Origin: UBA11051 sp964390495 | GTDB taxonomy: Bacteria > Armatimonadota > Zipacnadia > Zipacnadales > UBA11051 | NCBI GenBank assembly: GCA_964390495.1 | Contig: CAYMIN010000017.1 | Location: forward strand, 18,135 to 82,134 | Length of the DNA: 64,000 bases | Reading direction: 5' to 3' | Shown: positions 59,333 through 64,000 of the stretch, piece after piece | Numbering within the stretch: the stretch's first letter is position 1 | Layout of the letters: each line of letters starts with the position of its first letter | Position numbers and translations under genes: made by a program | Notes under the pieces: model-generated | What the model saw: the letters and a program-made list of their open reading frames with translations, nothing else | The model's database searches: none | Told to the model about the DNA's origin: nothing

Positions 59333-62300
59333 TTATTCCACGGGCACCGCGTTGTGCTGTTGCGCGGCCTGTTGCTTGGCCTGCTCCTGGGCTTCCTGGA
59401 GTTTCACCGTGATTACCTTGGATACGCCCGGTTCCTCCATGGTGATGCCGTGGAGCTTGTCCACCCGCTCCATCGTCTGGGGATTATGGGTGATGATGAT
59501 GAACTGCGTATCCCTGGCGAAATCCCGCAGGATATCGCCGAAGCGCTCGGTATTGGCGTCATCCAGCGCCGCGTCAATCTCATCCAGCAGGCAGAAGGGC
59601 GAGGGGTTGACCTTGAGCATCGCAAACAGCAAGGCGATCGCGACCTTGGCCCTTTCGCCACCTGACAGCAGCAGCAGGTTCTGCGCCTTCTTGCCCGGCA
59701 GTTGCACGATGATGTCAACGCCGGCCTGCAGGGGATGCTGCTCGTCGGTCAGCAGCAGCTTGGTCTGGCCGCCGTCGAATAGCCGCCGGAACATCTCCTC
59801 AAAGGCCTCCTGGACGGCCTGGAATACCTCGATGAAGGCGGCCTCCGCAGCGGCGTCAATGTCGGCGATGACCTTCAGCAGATCATCCCGCGCCTGCCGC
59901 AGGTCCTGCTCCTGGCTGCGGAGGAACTCCTCGCGGGCGCTGAGCCGCTCGTATTCGGCAATCGCGCTGAGATTAACATGGCCGAGCCGGCGGATCTCCG
60001 AGCGCAAGGCCCGCGCCTCTCTACGGGCGGCCCCCTCGTCAAGGTCTTCGTCCTGCACCTCCAGCGCCTCCTCAGGCGTCATCTCGTAGGTATCGGCCAG
60101 GCGCTCGATGGTGTTCTGGATGCGTCCCTCTTCGCGCGTCAGAGCTATCTCGGCCTGGTGCAGGCGTTCGTTTTGCTCGCCGGCCGCCTCGGAGAGCTTG
60201 CGCATGCTGATTTCGAGGGCGGCGACCTGCTCGCGCAGTTGCGCCGCATTCTCGATCTGCTCGCGCATCTGCTGTTCGAGCTTTGTGACCTCGGCCTCCA
60301 GCTCCTTGGTATCGTCATCCTCCGCGTCGATCGCCTGCTCAACCTGCGCGTGTTGCTGCTGCAACTGCTGCTGCTGGGCCAGAGCGCGCTGGTGCTCGGC
60401 GGTGACGCGCTCCAGGTCCTCACCGGCTCGTTGCAGGACTTCCTGGGCTGAGTTGAGCCGCTCCCGAACCTCGGCCACCTGTACCTGGCGGTCGGTGAGT
60501 TCGGAACGCATCTGCTCGACCGAAGCCGCGGGGCTGACCGAGGCCCGCAGCCGGTCAATCTCGTCCCGGGTCTTCCGCGCCTGCTCCCGCTGTTGCGTGC
60601 CCTCGGCGACGACCTGCTGGTAGCGCTCGGCGGTACGCTCGATCTGGCTCTGCAGCCGGTTGATATCCTGCGCGTTTTCGGCCAGGGCATTGGCCGCCGC
60701 CTGCCGCGTGCTGCTCAGATGGCTGAGCTCCTTCTCCGCCTGTGCGGCGGAGGTGTTGAGGGTGGCAAGCCCGTCATCGGCTTCCTGCAGCAGGGCCCGC
60801 TGTCTCTGCACCTCAGCATCGAGCTGCTCCTCGGTCTGCCACAGCTCGGCCAGGCAGGTGCGCAGGCCCCCAAGCTGGCTCTCGATGGCGTCGAGCTCGC
60901 GGCGGCGCCCGAACGACTGGGCGCCCGGAACATCGGTAGGCCCGCTGCGGATCGCGCCGTTTCTCTCAATAACGATACCGTCCGGTGTCACCATGCGGTA
61001 GCGGCCGGCGAAACGCTGAAAGGCATCGAGCGCCGTCGGCAGGTCCGCGCAGACTACCAGATCACCCAGCAGGATCTCGAACACCCGGGCGAACTCTTTA
61101 GGGTATTTGACGAGCTGGTCGGCGATGCCCAAGACCTTGCCGCTCATGCCCGACAGCCGCGGGCCGCTGGTATGGCCCACGCTGGTTGACATCGGGAAAA
61201 AGACTGCGCGGCCCAGCCCGTCGGAGCGTAGGTAGGCCACCGCGTTGACCGCCTCCGACTGGGAGGTGGTGATGACCCAGCCCAGGCGGTCGTCCAGCCC
61301 GGCCTGGATCGCCGTCTCCAACTTGCGCGGCACGTCGAGCAGGTCGCCGACCACACCACGCACCCCCGAGAGCTTGCCGGCCTTGGCGGCGGCGACGGCG
61401 GCGCGCAGGCCCTCCGGGTAGCCTTCGTAGGCCTCGCGCAGTTCGGTCAGCACATCGCGGCGCTCCTCCAGCCGACTGATCGCCGCCGCAAGCTGCTCGC
61501 GCTTGGCGCGGTGATCTCTTAACAGCTTTAGGCTGGCAGTCAGGGCCGCCTGACACTGCGCCCGAGCCGCGGCCGCTTCCTGCAGCGCCTTGGTGATCTG
61601 CTCCTGTTCGCGATTGGTCCGCTCAATATCGGCCTCCAGCCTGCCGACCCGCTGCTGCAGGGCTTCCTGTTGACTCCGGACTCGCTCGGTCCGCTCTTCC
61701 AGGTCCGCCTGCAGGGCCTCCAGAGCCCCGGCCTCGTTCTCCAGGGCCGCCACCTGGCGCAGTGCCTCATTGCGCTTCTCGACCAGCTCGGAGATGGCCT
61801 GCTCCCTCTCTTCGTGGCTCAACTCGGCCTGCTCGCACAACCGCTTCTGTTCATCGCGGGCGGTCTCGGCTGCGGCGAGGCGCTCAGTCAGCTCGTCGCG
61901 GCCTTGCTGCAGCTCCGCGATCTGACGATTGAGTAGCTCGACCCGCTGCTGCTGGGCCTTGATATCGGCCTCGACCGCGGCCAGTTGCACCTCGGCGGCC
62001 CGCAGCCGTTCATGGTTGACGGCCCGCTCCTGACGGGCCTCGGCGGCTCGCTGCCGCGCCTCGGCGGTGACCTGATGCAACTGCTCCAGCGCGGAGTCCT
62101 TCTCATCCAGCGTCGCCTTCAGCTTACTGTGCTCCACCTCGATTTCCGAGATTTTGCCCCGGGTTGCCGCCAGATCGGCTTTGGCGACCGCGGCCTCGTT
62201 GGCGGCTTGGCCCCGGTGCTCGTTGAGCTTTTGATAGTCGCGGGAGAGCAACTGCAATTCCAGAGTGCGCAGCCGGTCATCGAGTTGTTGGTACTGGCGG

Positions 62301-62935
62301 GCGACCTCGGCCTCGCGCTCCAGCGGCTCCCGCTGGCTGCTCAGTTCATAGACGATGTCGGAGATGCGGGTGAGGTTGGCCTCGGTGCGCTCCAGCTTGC
62401 GGCTGGCCTCGTCGCGGCGGATGCGGTATTTACGGATGCCGGCGACCTCCTCGATCAGCTCGCGGCGGTCCTCGGAGCGGATGCTGAGGATCGCGTCAAT
62501 CTCACCCTGGCCGATGACCGAGTAGGCGTCGGGCCCTACGCCGGTGCCCAGCAGCAGGTCTCGAACATCGCGCAGGCGGCAGACCGACTTGTTGATCAGG
62601 TACTGGCTCTCGCCGGTGCGGAACAGGCGTCTGGAGATATTGACTTCGCTGAAATCGGTGGGGAGGCGGCCATTGGTATTGTCGAAGGTCAGCGAGACTT
62701 CGGCCATCGAGAGCGGCCGGCGGCTCTCGGTGCCCGCGAATATGACATCCTGGGAACTTGCGGTGCGCAGGGTCTTGTAGCTCTGCTCGCCCAGCACCCA
62801 CAGGACGGCGTCGCTGACATTACTCTTGCCCACGCCGTTAGGGCCGACGATCGCGGTGATGCCGGCCTCGAAATCCAGCTCGGTGGCGTCGGCAAAGCTC
62901 TTAAAACCACGCATCTCAACATTTTTCAGATACAC
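59333..62935 (-). CDS. smc: Chromosome segregation protein SMC
   Basis: A 1200-residue SMC ATPase. The head has GPNGVGKSNVSDAV (Walker A), two long coiled coils flank a hinge at about 510-680 (GVRGVVGDLL...GLGRAVFFP), and the C-terminal head has LLLLSGGERAKVAIALLFAML and PSPFCLLDEIDAALDDAN (signature and Walker B). It compacts and segregates chromosomes together with ScpA and ScpB, which are not in this window. The start is GTG 62935 with only a weak ribosome site. Confidence 0.96.
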   Translation of the reverse strand: MYLKNVEMRGFKSFADATELDFEAGITAIVGPNGVGKSNVSDAVLWVLGEQSYKTLRTASSQDVIFAGTESRRPLSMAEVSLTFDNTNGRLPTDFSEVNISRRLFRTGESQYLINKSVCRLRDVRDLLLGTGVGPDAYSVIGQGEIDAILSIRSEDRRELIEEVAGIRKYRIRRDEASRKLERTEANLTRISDIVYELSSQREPLEREAEVARQYQQLDDRLRTLELQLLSRDYQKLNEHRGQAANEAAVAKADLAATRGKISEIEVEHSKLKATLDEKDSALEQLHQVTAEARQRAAEARQERAVNHERLRAAEVQLAAVEADIKAQQQRVELLNRQIAELQQGRDELTERLAAAETARDEQKRLCEQAELSHEEREQAISELVEKRNEALRQVAALENEAGALEALQADLEERTERVRSQQEALQQRVGRLEADIERTNREQEQITKALQEAAAARAQCQAALTASLKLLRDHRAKREQLAAAISRLEERRDVLTELREAYEGYPEGLRAAVAAAKAGKLSGVRGVVGDLLDVPRKLETAIQAGLDDRLGWVITTSQSEAVNAVAYLRSDGLGRAVFFPMSTSVGHTSGPRLSGMSGKVLGIADQLVKYPKEFARVFEILLGDLVVCADLPTALDAFQRFAGRYRMVTPDGIVIERNGAIRSGPTDVPGAQSFGRRRELDAIESQLGGLRTCLAELWQTEEQLDAEVQRQRALLQEADDGLATLNTSAAQAEKELSHLSSTRQAAANALAENAQDINRLQSQIERTAERYQQVVAEGTQQREQARKTRDEIDRLRASVSPAASVEQMRSELTDRQVQVAEVRERLNSAQEVLQRAGEDLERVTAEHQRALAQQQQLQQQHAQVEQAIDAEDDDTKELEAEVTKLEQQMREQIENAAQLREQVAALEISMRKLSEAAGEQNERLHQAEIALTREEGRIQNTIERLADTYEMTPEEALEVQDEDLDEGAARREARALRSEIRRLGHVNLSAIAEYERLSAREEFLRSQEQDLRQARDDLLKVIADIDAAAEAAFIEVFQAVQEAFEEMFRRLFDGGQTKLLLTDEQHPLQAGVDIIVQLPGKKAQNLLLLSGGERAKVAIALLFAMLKVNPSPFCLLDEIDAALDDANTERFGDILRDFARDTQFIIITHNPQTMERVDKLHGITMEEPGVSKVITVKLQEAQEQAKQQAAQQHNAVPVE

Positions 62936-63041
62936 TCTATCATTGCCTCGCTGTGTTGGGTGATCGTTGCTGTTGTTGGTCCTACCACTGGTGCGTCACC
63001 TGCCACCGCAAGCACATCTCCTGTGCAACGCCAGGCCGATG

Positions 63042-63737
63042 CTATGAGGGCGACTCGGGAGGTGTTTTCATTGGCGGCTTGCCAGTCTCTGCGAGCTTCT
63101 CATTCAGTCGTCTCTTCCGCTCTTCCGTCCGTCTCGGCTGCTCATAGTAATGGTCAAACAGCATCTCCAACACTTCGATATTCCATTCTGCTTCCTCCGG
63201 CTGGACATCCACGATTTCGCCGGTGCTCTGGCTCTTGATAGGATGCGCCGCGAAGTTGCCGATTTGGCGGACGGCGTCAAGAACCTCCGCTAGCTGACTG
63301 GGAAGAGAGTGTGCGAGAACCTCATCGATTTGATCGGAGAGACTGCCCTTGTTTACCCCGGCTCTGTCGAGAAGCACGTGTTGCAGGCACCGCCGAGAGA
63401 GCGCAGCAGAAGCTTTAGGGCTGGATTCGAGAACCGCACAAGCTTGCTCGAAATCCTCGCGGATTGACCGGGGCACATCGTGGGGGACAGCCCTGTATTC
63501 GCCGGTCTGGGGCCAAAGCAGATAGGTCTTGTCGTTAACCTGAACGGATATAGTCAAGTTCCTGCAGCTTGGACACTCTGCACAGGCCAAGCGAATGGCC
63601 GGCAGCTCGCCAAAGCCCTGGCTTGCGTCCGCGGTGAAAATCAGGGTCCCCCCCAAATCCCGTGGCGCACCAAAGTACACCCGTGTGCCACAGTGGGGGC
63701 ACTTACCTGTGGTATTAGCCTCAATCAACACAGACAT
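63042..63737 (-). CDS. DUF4145 domain protein with N-terminal zinc ribbon
   Basis: A 231-residue protein. Residues 1-60 hold CPHC and CAECPSC pairs, which can form a zinc ribbon. Residues of about 85-200 match DUF4145, with the R-x3-N-x3-H segment RQIGNFAAH placed as in HEPN-like folds, where that His and Arg can form an RNase site. DUF4145 proteins are frequent in defence contexts, but this one has no partner gene beside it. The tail is Lys/Pro-rich. A clear promoter precedes it. ATG 63737 sits directly on the AGGAG, so GTG two codons later may be the real start. Confidence 0.75.
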   Translation of the reverse strand: MSVLIEANTTGKCPHCGTRVYFGAPRDLGGTLIFTADASQGFGELPAIRLACAECPSCRNLTISVQVNDKTYLLWPQTGEYRAVPHDVPRSIREDFEQACAVLESSPKASAALSRRCLQHVLLDRAGVNKGSLSDQIDEVLAHSLPSQLAEVLDAVRQIGNFAAHPIKSQSTGEIVDVQPEEAEWNIEVLEMLFDHYYEQPRRTEERKRRLNEKLAETGKPPMKTPPESPS

Positions 63738-63759
63738 CTCCTATCTACAGAACCACCGA

Positions 63760-63789
63760 ATTATACCAAGCGGACGGAGATATCGTCAA
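63760..63789 (-). promoter_or_regulatory. Sigma-70-like promoter for the DUF4145 gene
   Basis: On the minus strand: TTGACG (63789-63784), 18-base spacer, TATAAT (63765-63760). The start codon lies about 22 bases downstream. Confidence 0.6.
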
Positions 63790-63891
63790 ACTGTTGGCGC
63801 CCTCAGGCTGCACCTCCAGATTCTCCGGAAAGCCTTACCCGTGTCGCGTGGTTTGTGGGGCCGGAGTTGATTGCACCCCTCCAACGACATC

Positions 63892-63910
63892 GGGCGCATG
63901 CCATGCGCCC
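63892..63910 (+). repeat. GGGCGCATG/CATGCGCCC palindrome
   Basis: Perfect 9-bp stem around a single base, followed by CTACAA and a GACGACAGGC element like that at 54172. The last 260 bases of the window otherwise hold no gene. Confidence 0.8.
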
Positions 63911-64000
63911 CTACAAACGACAGCTTCCTGGACGACAGGCATCCTTGACGCTGCTGCTTTGGGGCTAGTTGGGGAGCTGGTTAGGTAGGTGAAAAAGCAA

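Overview
The window is a GC-rich (roughly 60% or more by eye) bacterial chromosome segment with about 50 protein genes, one of them broken, and two tRNA genes. It combines housekeeping genes (dnaE, smc, ftsY, holB, tmk, nth, rsmA, ispE, pth, rplY, part of the his pathway) with many secreted or sugar-active enzymes, uncharacterised lipoproteins and pseudopilin-like proteins. The pseudopilins have a short leader, a VFAxARxSA-type helix and a CxxNLxQI-type segment, a pattern I associate with Armatimonadota and Planctomycetes-like bacteria. Armatimonadota or a neighbouring uncultured phylum is my best inference; it is not proven by the sequence. No rRNA, CRISPR array, prophage or transposase is visible.

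Layout. 160-7500 (+): alpha/beta-hydrolase-like protein without a Ser nucleophile, lipoprotein, ceramidase-family protein, membrane protein, enolase-superfamily enzyme, cysteine-cluster protein. 7500-15300 (-): MNT nucleotidyltransferase broken by an amber codon, Gfo/Idh oxidoreductase, tRNA-Ser(UGA), lipoprotein, and a coupled trio of GspG-like pseudopilin, large secreted glycosidase and Zn-phospholipase-like protein. 15400-26800 (+): ferredoxin-fused aldo/keto reductase, NagB-like deaminase, glycosyltransferase, TauE/SafE exporter, orphan DNA methyltransferase, sugar isomerase, rsmA-ispE-nucleotidyltransferase, tRNA-Gln(UUG), rplY-pth, UroD-family protein. 26800-33500 (-): tmk-holB, Ycf45/R3H ATPase, DUF4062 protein, D-threonine-aldolase-like enzyme, nth. 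33800-36200 (+): two tandem pseudopilin-FecR fusions. 36200-39400 (-): nucleoside hydrolase and alpha/alpha-barrel glycosidase. 39500-58400 (+): GHMP kinase, two tandem phosphohexomutases (the first without the catalytic serine), TM protein, HEAT-repeat protein, lipoprotein, dnaE, hisD-hisB-(gap)-hisA-hisI and a coupled TPR protein. 58400-63800 (-): smc-ftsY and a DUF4145 protein.

The intergenic spaces are full of short dispersed palindromes of several families: a 17-bp core TCGGGCTGGAAGCCCGA (about nine copies), a 54-bp imperfect hairpin (two copies 49 kb apart), CCCTCACCC...GGGGAGAGGG elements, and GGGCGCATG/CATGCGCCC elements. They extend several reading frames upstream of their true starts and fill the gap where hisH would be expected.

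Most interesting: the tandem pseudopilin-FecR fusions, the tandem GlmM pair with a Ser-to-Gly active site in the first copy, the GspG-like pseudopilin translationally coupled to a secreted glycosidase, the amber-interrupted MNT gene, and the mosaic palindrome families. Functions given for hypothetical proteins are inferences from motifs read by eye; no database search was run.
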